The notes under the pieces: model-generated
Databases searched by the model: none
Told to the model about the DNA's origin: nothing
The model's input: the letters and a program-made list of their open reading frames with translations, nothing else
In this document: in pieces, positions 48,830 to 59,855 of the stretch
Layout of the letters: each line of letters begins with the position of its first letter
Position numbering within the stretch: the first letter of the stretch is position 1
NCBI RefSeq assembly: GCF_963678635.1
Contig: NC_087067.1
Coordinates: 54,733,456 to 54,797,455 of the forward strand
Direction of reading: 5' to 3'
From: Symsagittifera roscoffensis
Taxonomy: Eukaryota; Xenacoelomorpha; Acoela; Convolutidae
DNA: 64,000 bases
Program-made: the position numbers and the translations under genes

Positions 48830-49145
48830 AATTTAGATTTTCATTTGCAAACATTGAGTTTTGAAGTAAAACTTCATGATTATTTCAAGCGCTAACAAAA
48901 TTATTAATGTACAACAACGATTGATAAAAAGATCTCAGATCGTTCCATCAATTTCTGCAGTATTATATAAAACAAATTTGAAAAATATTTATTGAAAATA
49001 AGTTTTATATAATACTGCAGAAATTGAGGGAACGACCTGAGATCTTTTTATCAATCGTTATTGTACATTAATAGATTTGTTAGCGCTTGAAATAATCATG
49101 AAGCTCTACTTCAAAACTTTATGTTTGCAAATGAAAATCTAAATT
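48830..49145. repeat. Large palindrome in the copy 4 leader
   Basis: The left arm (48830-48973) and right arm (49002-49145) are each 144 bp and match as inverted copies with about 9 differences (about 94%). A 28-bp AT-rich loop lies between them. It sits between the primer-site candidate and the first ORF, so the element RNA would carry a long hairpin. The right arm continues a frame that is open outside the palindrome, so the left arm may be an inverted duplication of existing leader sequence. Confidence 0.92.
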
Positions 49146-49419
49146 CATTGCTAATAAGGTTCTAAATATAAAAGTTTGTGTTGGCTTTTGCCGTACAACC
49201 ATGAAATTAAATGGTAAATTTCTACGTAGTCGTATATCGTCTCTTGTCCAAGGTCTTCTTCCAATACCGGGTAGTTCTAAAATTGTGCGAAATATCGGCT
49301 CTGATCTATTGAGTCGTAGAGACATTTCAATAAAGTTATTATCGTGTAACATTTTGAAAATGTTTTGTCTAATTTGTAATCTATATTGGTTAAATCTAAG
49401 CTATTAAGGTCTTATTCGA
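49146..49419 (-). other. Copy 4 leader between primer site and palindrome
   Basis: A 77-codon frame (49119-49352) runs through this part (MSLRLNRSEPIFRTILELPG and onward) and into the right palindrome arm. It resembles nothing I know. It may be leader sequence without coding function. Confidence 0.35.
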
Positions 49420-49436
49420 GACTCATGGTCGCACCA
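49420..49436 (-). other. Candidate primer-binding site
   Basis: On the minus strand TGGTGCGACCATGAGTC begins four bases after the LTR end (CCTAACT, TATC, TGG). A TGG start just after the LTR is what a tRNA-primed element needs. The tRNA was not identified. Confidence 0.5.
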
Positions 49437-49440
49437 GATA

Positions 49441-49846
49441 AGTTAGGTCCTTGAGGTTAACTCATAGAGTAATTTCGGATAGGGTACACCATCTGCTCTT
49501 CACGCTATCTGATTTTCGGCCTGATAGATTCGTGCAACTTCTTAGTCTAATACCGATCCTAATCTTACTCTTATATCTACTAGTCTCAGGGTGTTTAACT
49601 TATCTCTGCTAGGCTCAATAGATCTATGGTATACTGGTTTATTACGGCTGCTGAAGTTCTCTTGGAGAGGCAACTAATTTCTAAGTTAAATTCAAATCTC
49701 TCTGGTGCTGAAATTACAAGTAATTTCAGCACTTACAAATAAGTGGGTTGTTAGTTGGATGGATTATGATTGGTTAGTATTAAATATTTTACAGTAGTAA
49801 AAAATCTAATTTATCCAACAATAAAATGTAGTTTAGATCAGGTTCC
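49441..49846 (-). repeat. 5' LTR of copy 4, truncated
   Basis: This is a direct repeat of 32070-32468, starting AGTTAGGTCCTTGAGG on the plus strand. It differs by scattered substitutions and an 11-bp insertion that makes a small palindrome (GCTGAAATTACAAGTAATTT and onward) near 49700. It is cut at GGTTCCA (49846), where the partner goes on with CCCATCCGG, so most of the LTR front is missing. Confidence 0.85.
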
Positions 49847-50099
49847 AAATGATTTAGCAGGAAAATAAACTCAAATCTCAAACATCTGTGAAAAAAAACG
49901 CATTTTTTAAAGGTAAGGCTTCAATCAAAAAAGGGTGTAAATATTGCTGCAGCAAAGATAAATTACATTAATCACCAAAATACAAAGAATCAAGTAAAAT
50001 TTTTTATCAATATTCATCTTCGAACAAAAACATTCAAAGTAATAATTGCTCCCGGAAAACCACTCACACATAGCTATAGTAATCACGAATCACAATCAT
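49847..50099 (+). other. Unassigned sequence at the start of copy 5
   Basis: This stretch adjoins the broken 5' LTR of copy 4. It probably is degraded gag sequence before the RS-rich tail, but I cannot align it with confidence. Confidence 0.3.
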
Positions 50100-50760
50100 C
50101 TTATTCTGATAATTTTTGCAAAGACCATCAGAGCGACGAAAATCACGGAGCTATTCACAAAATCGATATAGGAGAGCAAACAGCCTAAGCAATCAGTATC
50201 GAAATAGTTACTCTAGATCGACTTCGAATATAAGTTGTTACTCAAACTATAACAAAAAAGCTCAAATTCAAACCCTCGGATTTGAAACTGTTCAAATGAC
50301 TGATCAAGAAACTCTCCAAACGACCGCAATCAGAATTATTTAAATAATCGTAACCGAAACTAATCTAATCATAGATCACAAAACTGTTCTTACAATAGAC
50401 CGTATAACAAAAGTTACAATGTTAGATCCCGTAGAAAACCAAGTTATCAAAGTCAAATCAGCCAGGTACAAGCTACAAATGAAACAAGTCCAAACCCTCC
50501 ATGTGCTGAAAATACAGAAACTTTAGAATTGCAACTAAACCATTTACACCATGAAAGGCACGGATGACAAAAACGAAACATATTGCACATTAATTAATAA
50601 CATGCTTAGAATAGAACTTGAATTATTTCAAAATATAATCATTCATAACACCAAATGAATACCAAACACCAAATGAATCGAATCATAACCAGAAAGAATA
50701 CACTAATTCAGAACCTCAAGAGCCAAGAAACAATCAAGCAAACACAAATTATAATGCTCA
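50100..50760 (+). pseudogene. gag: Gag C-terminal tail, copy 5
   Basis: An open piece (50116-50343) is rich in Arg, Ser, Asn and Tyr (RRKSRSYSQNRYRRANSLSN), like the Gag tail of copy 4 at 44800-45240 (minus strand). The next part (ENTETLELQLNHLHHE in another frame, near 50510-50560) matches the end of that tail (ELQLNHINCESS near 44690). It then breaks up and is followed by env-like sequence. Confidence 0.65.
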
Positions 50761-50869
50761 TATATTTTAAAATCATTCAAGTTTGTGTAATTTTTTACAA
50801 AATTAATACATGAAGTATCACAGCCTAAAAACTCTTAGTTTTGAGATAACGGTAAAACTAAAATATTGG

Positions 50870-53580
50870 TTCATCACCTAATATCATTGTCACCACCAGA
50901 CATCACGGCTTCATTGATCACAACAGAACTTATATATAATTACGATAGATGCAAAAAAAGACCAAGGGTTGTATAGTAGTTTATAATCCTTTTTATTGGC
51001 TATCGTACACATGTATAATTTAAAAATTTCTTCAATAAAAATACTTTCTCTTTTACTAAATCTTGAACCCATAAATCACAAAAAAATGTCCTGCAAACAG
51101 GACCACAAGATCTACATGTTACACATTATGATTGTGAAAATAACCTACAAGAAGAACTACAAAAATACGCAACTAAGCAGGTTACTTAATTTGAATCTGA
51201 ACCACAAGATGTCTAATCAACAATTGTAGTAATTACACTTTATTCCAAAGCCCAAGCTATAATTTTAACAGGTTATACCTTTACAGGAAATTTCTCTGAA
51301 AAGAAAGTACAATATTCACAAGTTTCAAATGTGAACAACAATAGACTGGAACGTGAATTTTTGTTACCAAAAAACGGAAAAGAGATAATCATATCTCAAC
51401 CCTGAAGATTTTGAAAAAGAACAGAAAATTGAAATTCTTAAACATAGTTACAAAAAAAGCAAAATTCGTGAACTAAAAAAATTTCAAAATCATCCAGACT
51501 CTGCACATCAAGCACAACTTGAAAACCACCAAGTTCATATCCAAGTATACGATAAATTCCCCTATCATGGCGCCCATGGGCGTTTAATTCAAGATTTTCC
51601 TGATGAATATTGGATACCTCATAATGGAATAAATAATCCATTAAAATGTAGGGTATACACAAAAAAAACAGACCACTAAGAACAAGTGTTTTTCGATTGG
51701 AAAGTTTAACTGAAAGAAATAATTAAGACGAGATTTAAAATATGATACTATATTATATCAAGGCATTCGCTTTCCTTGCGAAAATGATCAAGGATACTGC
51801 AATCTCAGTACACGAACGCATGATACCATAACTGGTTCCCTGAAGACACTTGTACCACAATTCAAGTTGCTAAAAAGCACGAAAGAATGATAAAATTTCA
51901 CAAGAAAATACTTTATAGAATCCATACCTTTAGATAAATTAGACCGTGACCGAACAAGATCAAACCCAAATAAATTATATATACATATATATACATGGTA
52001 TAGAAAAAAACTAACACATTTTTGAATTTACTCTGAAACCGAACCAGCCTGCAAAAACTCCACACCCTTTTTCCGAACACAATACTCAAAAATTCTTGTC
52101 GAATACAAAAAACTTTACGACGTGAAAACAGGCAGATTAGTTCTAAATTTTGCCGTCCCAAATAAAAACAGAGACGAAAACAAAACTTATATCCCATTAA
52201 CCATCTCTAAAAAGTGAGAAATTAGAGGAATAGATCGTCCAGAAAACAAAATCAGTACAGGACTACAAGAACTATCACTCATGAATAACACATAATTTGG
52301 CGCAGTCTACTCTGTATTTCACTTCGATTTGGAACTAGATTACACAATTAGCAGAATTTTTCCGAATAGGAAACACTAGCTCATTTATGTGAGTTAGAGC
52401 GAAGTTAGCTACTACAAACTATCGCTTTATTAGCACTGAAACCGCAGGACATTTCTTTTCAGAAACCATTCTGTTACCATTGATAACGGATGAAACATCC
52501 ATCGATATTACTTTTGCACAAAAACACCACCTAATAATTTTGAAGACAAAAGATGCTACCAAAGCATACGTATAATTCATAAAAGAAAAGTAAATTTCGT
52601 AGACAACCTATCGCGCCGAATCGCAAGCTATTTTTGCGATACAGCTGCCCAGGTGGATCTAAAAATAGCCACAAAGTAGTATAGCTTGACCCAATCGAAG
52701 TTAAATATTATCTCCCAACTCCATACCCCAACTTAATGCCATCTCTAAGGAAACTCTCACTTGAAAGCACACGCGCAATCGCTCGTAACCCAAACATAGA
52801 CCTAAAAGTCAGTGTGCATTTACTCAAACCAGATAAACAGTATCTCATTCGAACACCACAGTTTCAAAAACTGCTCACTAAATTTAATACAATTTAGAGA
52901 CAATCAATTGATCGAAACTTACAAAAACTCGCTGAAACAGCAGACTTTTCAAACATTTACCGAAAAGACTACAGTGAACATTTTGAAGTTAGTAAAGATT
53001 ATAGATACCTAGATAGACAAAAATATCGAGCACAAGATATTTCACCAATCAATGGTTTCAGTTTCTTAAAAATAAAAAATGAACTCCTAGCACTTCTAGG
53101 ATGGCCATGCTATATCTTAGAAAGATTGACTATGCTATACGTAATGTTAAATTTCATAAGATTCCTCTTGTCCTGAATAGAAGGAATCTACAATACATGC
53201 GCATTACACACACAAGCCAAAAGACAAGCTAGCGCAGCACGCATAATTTTCAGGCTTTATTGGAATAATTTCCACCTCTTTTAAATAAATCCTACTTGAG
53301 TCACAAGTTAGCGATTTTAATGAAAAAGTTATCTACAAAACCAATACGAAACTCCGCAATCGATACAAACACAAAACCTCGAGAACTATCATATTTACGC
53401 ACTTTAAAAAAAAACAGTCCTCTATCAAAAGTCCAAATTTTTTGGAACAAACTTTTGTCCAAGGAACGGATACTATGATCTAATAACTTACAACGAAGCT
53501 CCATATCTCATAAAACACTCCAACAACTCACCTTTGACGACAATTATGAGCAAGCAGTTGAATAAACCAATTGCATACCT
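50870..53580 (+). pseudogene. Env-like glycoprotein gene, copy 5
   Basis: Homologous to the env-like genes of copies 1, 2 and 4 from near its N-terminus to its tail, but with stops and shifts throughout. The hydrophobic region lies near 53080-53260. The gene ends shortly before the ORFX start at 53621. The ATGA overlap seen in copies 2 and 4 is not preserved here. No intact product. Confidence 0.7.
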
Positions 53581-53620
53581 TCAAATTTCTTTCTCAAAAC
53601 AAACATCTTTTTAATCTATG

Positions 53621-55197
53621 ATGAGCCGCTAAGTTGGATCTCTCAACGATTCCCTTTCCTATCCATCCAATCTCCAACGCCAAGATTCCCTCATTACAAT
53701 TTCAGACTTCACTTCTTCCCGCTTGCCCAGTGTTTGTTCTAAATCAGCACGCATGTACTCAAACGACTCCAATCGAAAAGTTTTTAATACCATATCTAAT
53801 TTTATTAACACTGAAGTTGAAACTCCCGATTAATTCCTTGACTCTGAACCCAGTCCAACTAATTTTTCCCAACCACCAAGTACCTAACTCCACCTACCCC
53901 TGTAGAAAGTTCTCTTTCCCCTTCCTCGCATACTTACGATACCCCTATCCTTTCTCCTCTCTCAAATGATGCATCCGATAACCTAGCCGAAACACAGACG
54001 ACCAAATAGAGCACAATTTAAATGAATTTATTACTGATCAGCAACCAATTCAAAACACCAATAGTTCATAAACATTTCATCAACTAACCCACTCCGCATG
54101 CACCTCTGAATCTTCTATCCCATCTGTTCACATTGACCCCACGCACGTACTTAGATTTTACATAAACGAAAACAACCCAACGCTAATCCACACTTTCTCA
54201 TTAGTCACCTACGAACATCCCGAGTTAATTTCCATCACCCAAGTCATACTAATACAGCTGACTTTGATTCATAACCTTTCCTTTTTCCCTGAAATATCTA
54301 TTACAACGGCGAGACAGCAGCTCAATGAGCACCTTATTTAGATCAACAGTCCCTACTTCTCACACTTTTATGTATACGAACTCTGTGACTCTAATATCCA
54401 AAAATTAACAGGCGCACTTCACCTTATTCAATTCAAAAAATCGGACTAAACCAAACGTAAGAAAAGCTCATTGCATTAAAAGTTAACTGATACCCTATTA
54501 AGCTTTACGATCATGCTGTTATAAGATATATGAAAGAATCACCAAATGACACTGACCCAAACATCAACGCACAACTAACCAAAAAGTTTTTCATCAATTT
54601 AGAGTATATTTTTCATCTCGATAGTAGTAACAAAAAACTCTGCCATATCACAGACCACACACAAGCAAAAAATAAAGCTTACAAACCATTCTTCAGTAAG
54701 TTTGACCACTTTTCATTTACATTTAATTTCCTAACAGTAAAAGAAGGAAACATTCACTGTTCACATGTTCCAATGTTTACATGTTAAAAACTAAACTAAC
54801 GCAACACACTTACACATATTATCAACTAATTCAATGACACTTTCTCCACAGTTCTTTTTCCTGCAACCCAAAACATTGCTTCATAATCACTAATTCTAAA
54901 TACACATTTTCTTACTTCCTAAGCTTAACATATTGTTTTAATTCCATTAACTTATACGGCATCCTCCATAATTACGACCGTGTCCGTTAGATGTACATCT
55001 TCTGCCCCTTGACTAACACCTTCGAGTTTTCAACTGTCACCGAACAAGTCAACATCATCAGAGCGCTTGAACTTCTTTGGCCACTGCTTTGCACTAAAAT
55101 TGTAATCAGAATTCTTGCCAAGCTTTTAATAATTTCCGACACAATTAAAACTAATTTCTGCTATGTATTTTTGGGAAGTTTGATTTTTTATTGTTAA
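53621..55197 (+). pseudogene. ORFX, copy 5 (second subfamily)
   Basis: The start ATGAGCCGC is conserved but the fourth codon is TAA, so this copy cannot start normally. The Ser/Pro-rich part is seen at 53800-54000. The C-terminal piece is open at 54991-55197 (YIFCPLTNTFEFSTVTEQ, RALELLWPLL). Compared with the first subfamily it lacks about 30 codons between these two stretches. No stop precedes the intron position, so an unspliced frame runs on to 55197. Confidence 0.7.
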
Positions 55198-55254
55198 CTA
55201 ACACCAATAAATAAAACCACTCACCTTTTCCAAACATGTGTTTCACCTTTTTTC
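55154..55254 (+). other. Intron position after ORFX, copy 5 (donor weakened)
   Basis: The acceptor CACATTTTACCAG before TCATTCATC and a TTAACTAAC sequence match copy 6. The donor reads GGAAGTTTG rather than GAAGGTTG, so the G|GT arrangement is lost. Confidence 0.45.
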
Positions 55255-57998
55255 ACATTTTACCAGTCATTCATCTAACATAATGCAATAAAAAAAAAAA
55301 ATCAAACTCTTTTTAGATTTTTTCAATCTGAACCTTAGTGGGTACCATAAAATATATCAGTTAAGTAAAATTGATACCAAAGCATTAAATTAATATCATG
55401 CTGTAAATTCAAGTTACAAAGATTTAAATTAATAATGTGGTAAGTTAATATTACTAAACTTTTTTGTGTGCTTTTCTTTATAAAGTTTGAAATCTCTCAG
55501 GTCGCTGGCCCAAAATTTAAGCACTATTTTCTTTGAAATGAAGGTACTCGCCCACCTAGACTTGTATAATAATTGAAAAACTAGTTTCACAAACTAACTG
55601 ATAACAACTTTATTTTGCTTTTGCGCGTTTTCCAAATTTTGCTTTAGCCCGGTGGGTAGGAAGTATAAATGAGCTTAAACTAACCAACGCAGCTTACTAA
55701 TGCCACAAAACCAACGCATGTATGAGAAATACGCATGGTACCCAAACCAGATTCAAGCCAGATTAAAATTGAATGAATTGTTTTTTTGAAATCCACTTTC
55801 AAGTTTTTCAAAGCTAGCTGAAACACCAAAACATCAAAAGAGCCACACAAAACATAACAGTCTGTTTTGATGAAAGGACACAAACCTTGAGCAAAAGAGA
55901 AAAACACCGAACAACAAAAACAAAAAAATAAACACAAAAAGAGACTCTGCTCGAATAAACGGTAAGCAGACACACTACTCTGGCCTCACCCACCAGAACG
56001 ACGTCTCTCCAAGTACATGTACCTGGGTGTGCTGAGTAGCTTTAGGTTGAGCGACTCTTTCTGATAACCGAACTAATAAAAAATTTTCGCGAAAACAACT
56101 AATAAAAATCAAAACTAAAACTGATCTCACTCACAAGATGCAGATATACATATGCATTAAAAAATTTAAAAAAATTTTGGTGGTAAAAGAAACGAGCAGC
56201 AAAGAGAGGTGAAAACTCGACGACCTTCCGATCTGGATTGGCAAATCTTTTGGTTTGTTGCCGCAGTCACAACCCTCAGAGGTTTTGAAGTATGGAACCA
56301 ACGTTGCAGCAAAGGTACCCATTAGAGAAGAACAATAGCTAACTCGTTGTTGAACTCACTTACGAACCCTAGTCACTTGGCGCTTCACGCTGAGAAGTCA
56401 AACCCTTTCTCGCCATTCGATGAATAGTGAGAATGCACGTAGTCTTGCTCTAACTTGGTCGTGTTTGTACCTAATTTATTCAACTAGAGTTCGAATTCGA
56501 TTAACTAAATTTTTGAAATATGAAGGTGACATCCAGTCAGACTTAAACTCCAGATAAAAATCTATACATATTTATTTTAAGGTTTACGTTGCCGGCTTTG
56601 AAGGCCAAACTAAGAACGTTTTGCAATCTTTGCGCGTTTTCCAAATTTTGCTTTAGCCCGGTGGGTAGGAAGTATGAAGTAGGAAGTAATGAGCTTAAAC
56701 TAACCAACGCAGCTTACTAATGCCACAAAACCAACGCATGTATGAGAAATACGCATGGTACCCAAACCAGATTCAAGCCAGATTAAAATTGAATGAATTG
56801 TTTTTTTGAAAACCACTTTCAAGTTTATCAAAGCCACTTGAAACACCAAAACATCAAAAGATCAACACAAAACATAACAGTCTGTTTTTGATGAAAGGAC
56901 ACAAATCCAGAGCAAAAGAGAAAAACACCGAACAAAAAGAACAAGAAAAGAAACACGAATAGAGACTCTGATCAAATAAACGATGAACATACTCACTCCT
57001 CTGGCCTCACCCACCAGAGCGACGTCGCTCCAAGTACATAAACTTGGGTGTGCTGAGTAGCTTTAGGGTGAGCAACACTTTCTAATAACCGAACTACAAA
57101 AAATCTTTCGCGACAACAAATTTTAAAAATCAAAACTAAAACAAGATGCAGATATGCATGTTCATTAAAAACATTTTTTGTGGCAAAAAAACGAGCAGCG
57201 AGGAGAGATGAAATTTCGATGACCTTCCAATCTAAAAACAACAAGTGTGGAACCAGTGAGACTATTCATCGAATAGCGAGAAAGGGTTGAACTTCTCAGT
57301 GTGAAGCGCCAAGTGACTAGGATTCCTATGTGAGTTCAACAACAAGTTGGCTATTGTTCTTCTCTATTGAGTTGGCTATTGTGTCGAGTGATGCACGTGG
57401 TCTCGCTCTAACTTAAGGAAACCAACTTACTTTTGTATAAATCGGAAATCTTGACACGATCACTCGACACGATCACTAAGCACAATCCGGATACAAAAGA
57501 CACGCATTGTGAAGAACGAGCAATTGTACCCCTTCTTTCTCTATGAATACAACTACTCCAAAACACAATCAACTGTTTTTTTATCCTCTTCACGCAACCA
57601 CTGCTTCAAAAAAACTACTCCCAGAAATTTCTCCATTCATCCTTCACAGCAACAAACCTTAAACCTCACAGCAACAAACCAAAAACTTTTAAAGCCCCGG
57701 ATGGGTGGAACCAGTTTAAAACTAGTATTCATAACCAATTATTTTACTGATAAGACCTTCTCTAAAAAATACTTCTTACCAACCAACAATGATCCATAAT
57801 TAACACTTACACTTAAAATTAATTGTAAGGTTGAATATACTCATAGTTTCAACCACAACATAATTAATTTAACTAAGCGAGCAGTACAGCTCCTGATATC
57901 TTAACTCTCAGTTACCAGTATATACTAGATCTACTGAGACTAGGCGATATAAGAGTAAGATTAAAATCGGTATTAGACTAAAAAAATTGGTATTAGTT
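55255..57998 (+). repeat. 3' UTR and LTR of copy 5 with 1,009-bp tandem duplication
   Basis: Two units start with TGCGCGTTTTCCAAATTTTG at 55622 and 56631. Both carry the GGCCTCACCCACCAGA block (55981 and 57002). The end of unit 2 has GCCCCGGATGGGTGGAACC (57693) and the terminal LTR part to about 57985. Short repeats of GACACGATCACT occur at 57450-57480. Confidence 0.75.
57264..57364 (-). repeat. 101-bp inverted copy of 56325-56425
   Basis: This segment is the reverse complement of 56325-56425 at roughly 90% identity. Sequence on its right (GATGCACGTGGTCTCGCTCT) keeps the same direction as the unit 1 flank (AATGCACGTAGTCTTGCTCT). So it is a small inversion within the second LTR unit. Confidence 0.85.
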
Positions 57999-58095
57999 AT
58001 GGAATATGATTGGTCAGTTAGTAATATTTTATAGGGATATTTTTATTAATCATATAATTGGTTACAATTTTTAATATAGAACTGGTTTCAATTTT
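57999..58095 (-). repeat. Inverted LTR fragment at the end of copy 5
   Basis: The stretch TTAGTTATGGAATATGATTG and onward lies in the same direction as 59708-59806 and in reverse to 57700-57800. The LTR of copy 5 therefore folds back on itself just before the minisatellite. Confidence 0.6.
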
Positions 58096-58100
58096 TTTTA

Positions 58101-59160
58101 CGTCGCACCGCTTAAGTCTTTTCTTAAGTCGAACCGCTTAAGTCTTTTCCTAAGTCGAACCGCATAAGTTTTTCCTTAAATCGCGCTGCTTAAGTCTTTT
58201 CTTAAAACTGCTTAAACATTTTCTTAAGTCCCGTCTTTTCTTAAGTCGAACCGCTTAAGTCTTTTCCTAGTCGCCGCGCCGCTTATGTCTTTCCATAAGT
58301 CGCGCCGCTTAAGTCTTTTCTTAAAACGCGCTGCTTAAGTCTTTTTTAAGTCGCGCCGTTTATGTCTTTTCTTAAGTCGCGCCGCTTCATTCTTTTCTTA
58401 AGTCAAACCGCTTAAGTTTTTCCTTAAATCGCGCTGCTTAAGTCTTTTCCTAAAACGCGCTGCTTAAACATTTTCTTAAGTCCCGCCGCTTAAGTCTTTT
58501 CTTAAGTCGAACGCTTAAGTCTTTTCTTAGTCGCCGCGCCGCTTATGTCTTTCCATAAGTCGCACCGCTTAAGTCTTTTCTTAAAACGCGCTGCTTAAGT
58601 ATTTTCTTAAGTCCGGCCGCTTAAGTCTTTTCCTAAGTCGAATCGCTTAAGTCTTTCCTTAAATCGCGCTGCTTAAGTCTTTTTTAAGTCGCGCCGCTTA
58701 TGTCTTTTCTTAAGTCGCGCCGCTTCAGTCTTTTCCTAATTCGCGCCGCTTCAGTCTTTTCCTAATTCGCGCCGCTTAAGTTCTTTCTCAAGTCGCGCCG
58801 CTTAAGTATTTTCCTAAGTCGCTCCGCTTAAGTCTTTTTTTTTAAGTCGCGCCGCTTAAGTCTTTTCTTAAGTCGCGCGTCAGTTTTTTCTTAAGTCGCG
58901 CCGTCAGTTTTTTGTTAAGTCGCGCCGTCAATTTTTTCTTAAGTCGCGCCACTTAAGTCTTTTCCTAATTTGCGCAGCTTAAGTCTATTCTTAAGTCGAA
59001 CCGCTTAAGTCTTTTCTTAAGTTGCGCCGCTTAAGTCTTTCCTCAAACCGCGCCGCTTAAGTCTTTTCTTAAAACGCGCTGCTTAAGTATTTTTTTAAGT
59101 TTTTCCCTAAGTCGTACCGATCAAATATTTTCGTAAATCGCGCCACCTAATGTTTTTCTT
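58101..59160 (+). repeat. Minisatellite, about 26-bp unit with paired CTTAAG
   Basis: Units follow CGCGCCGCTTAAGTCTTTTC then TTAAGT, about 40 times, with variants CGAACCG, CGCGCTG, CCTAAGT and a few truncated units. It is far richer in CG dinucleotides than its surroundings. It lies between inverted LTR fragments (57645-57985 and 59475-59850). Confidence 0.95.
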
Positions 59161-59210
59161 AGTTTTTTCTTTGATTTTATATACCGTTAGGCAGGATTAA
59201 AACTTACGAC

Positions 59211-59384
59211 ATGGAACAATCACTTGACCAGAAGAACCCATATGTAAATTCCACTATACAGGCAAAATCCTACGTCAGAACCACACCTTTGCAGTCGATA
59301 GGTCATAGGAGTGCAAAAAACGATGCTAATGATTTGCCGAAAAACAGAACATCGCAAAGCGCATCATCGAGAGAGGGAAGATAG
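59211..59384 (+). other. Short unrecognised ORF between minisatellite and LTR fragment
   Basis: An ATG-started frame of 57 codons (MEQSLDQKNPYVNSTIQAKS and onward) ends with TAG at 59382-59384; the frame is open 14 more codons upstream. It is polar, without hydrophobic segment or known motif. The base composition is more even than the neighbouring elements. It may be a host or transposon fragment; weakly supported. Confidence 0.25.
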
Positions 59385-59424
59385 AGTGATTGAATTGAAA
59401 AAAGCTGGAGGGGAGAATCAAATG

Positions 59425-59850
59425 AGTTAAAGTCCGGAGTGGCTCACTCATAGAGTAATTTCAGATAAGATACACCGTCTGTTCGTCACGCTATTTTTTT
59501 TCGGCCGGATAGACTCCTGCAACTTTTTAGTCTAATAAAGATCTTAATCTTACTTTTACATCGCCTAGTCTCAGTAGATCTAGTGTATACTGATAACTGC
59601 GAGTTAAGATATCATGAGCTCTTCTGGAGAAGAGCAACTGCTCGCTTAGTTAAATTAATTAGGTTGTGGTTGAAACTATAAATAACTTCAACCTCACATT
59701 TAATTGTAAGAGTTAGTTATGGATCATGGTTGGTTGGTAAGAAGTATTTTATAGAGAAAGATTTATCAGTAAAATAACTGGTTATGAATACTAGTTTTAA
59801 ACTGGTTCCACCCATCCGGGGCTTAAAATGTTTTGAAGTTTAAGGTTTGT
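59425..59850 (-). repeat. LTR fragment, inverted
   Basis: The plus strand starts AGTTAAAGTCCGGAGTGGC at 59425 (the LTR end TAACT on the minus strand), followed by the CTCATAGAGTAATTTCAG block, and goes to GGTTCCACCCATCCGGGGCT at 59806. It belongs to the copy 5/6 subfamily. No primer site follows its end. It stops at 59850, where forward env sequence of copy 6 begins. Confidence 0.82.
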
Positions 59851-59855
59851 TGCCC

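Larger units (their letters stand above)
32070..49846 (-). mobile_element. Copy 4: near-complete env-bearing Ty3/gypsy-type element
   Basis: This is the most complete copy, about 17.8 kb, read on the minus strand. The order is partial 5' LTR (49441-49846), primer-site candidate, palindrome, small basic ORF, gag, protease, RT/RNase H, integrase, ORF3, env, ORFX, intron, 3' LTR (ending 32070). The two LTR sequences share about 400 bp at roughly 90-95% identity by eye. The LTR ends in ...CCTAACT. The AYT-3' end and env gene fit errantivirus-like elements, although a CCHC knuckle in Gag is not typical of all of those. Frameshifts and stops occur in every gene. Confidence 0.9.
49847..58095 (+). 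mobile_element. Copy 5: element with gag joined to env (pol missing)
   Basis: The end of gag (50100-50760) leads straight into the env-like gene (from about 50870), ORFX and a long LTR. Protease, RT, integrase and ORF3 are absent. The ORFX and LTR belong to a second subfamily shared with copy 6 (YIFCPLTNTFEF, GCCCGGTGGGTAGG). The LTR has its own tandem duplication and a foldback end. Everything is interrupted by stops. Confidence 0.75.

Noticed and set aside
49420-49436. Naming the primer tRNA
   Set aside because: Beyond TGG and the next bases I could not fit the site to a known tRNA 3' end with the right stem lengths.
58101-59160. CRISPR-like array
   Set aside because: The units adjoin directly without unique spacers, and the setting is eukaryotic. 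It is a minisatellite.
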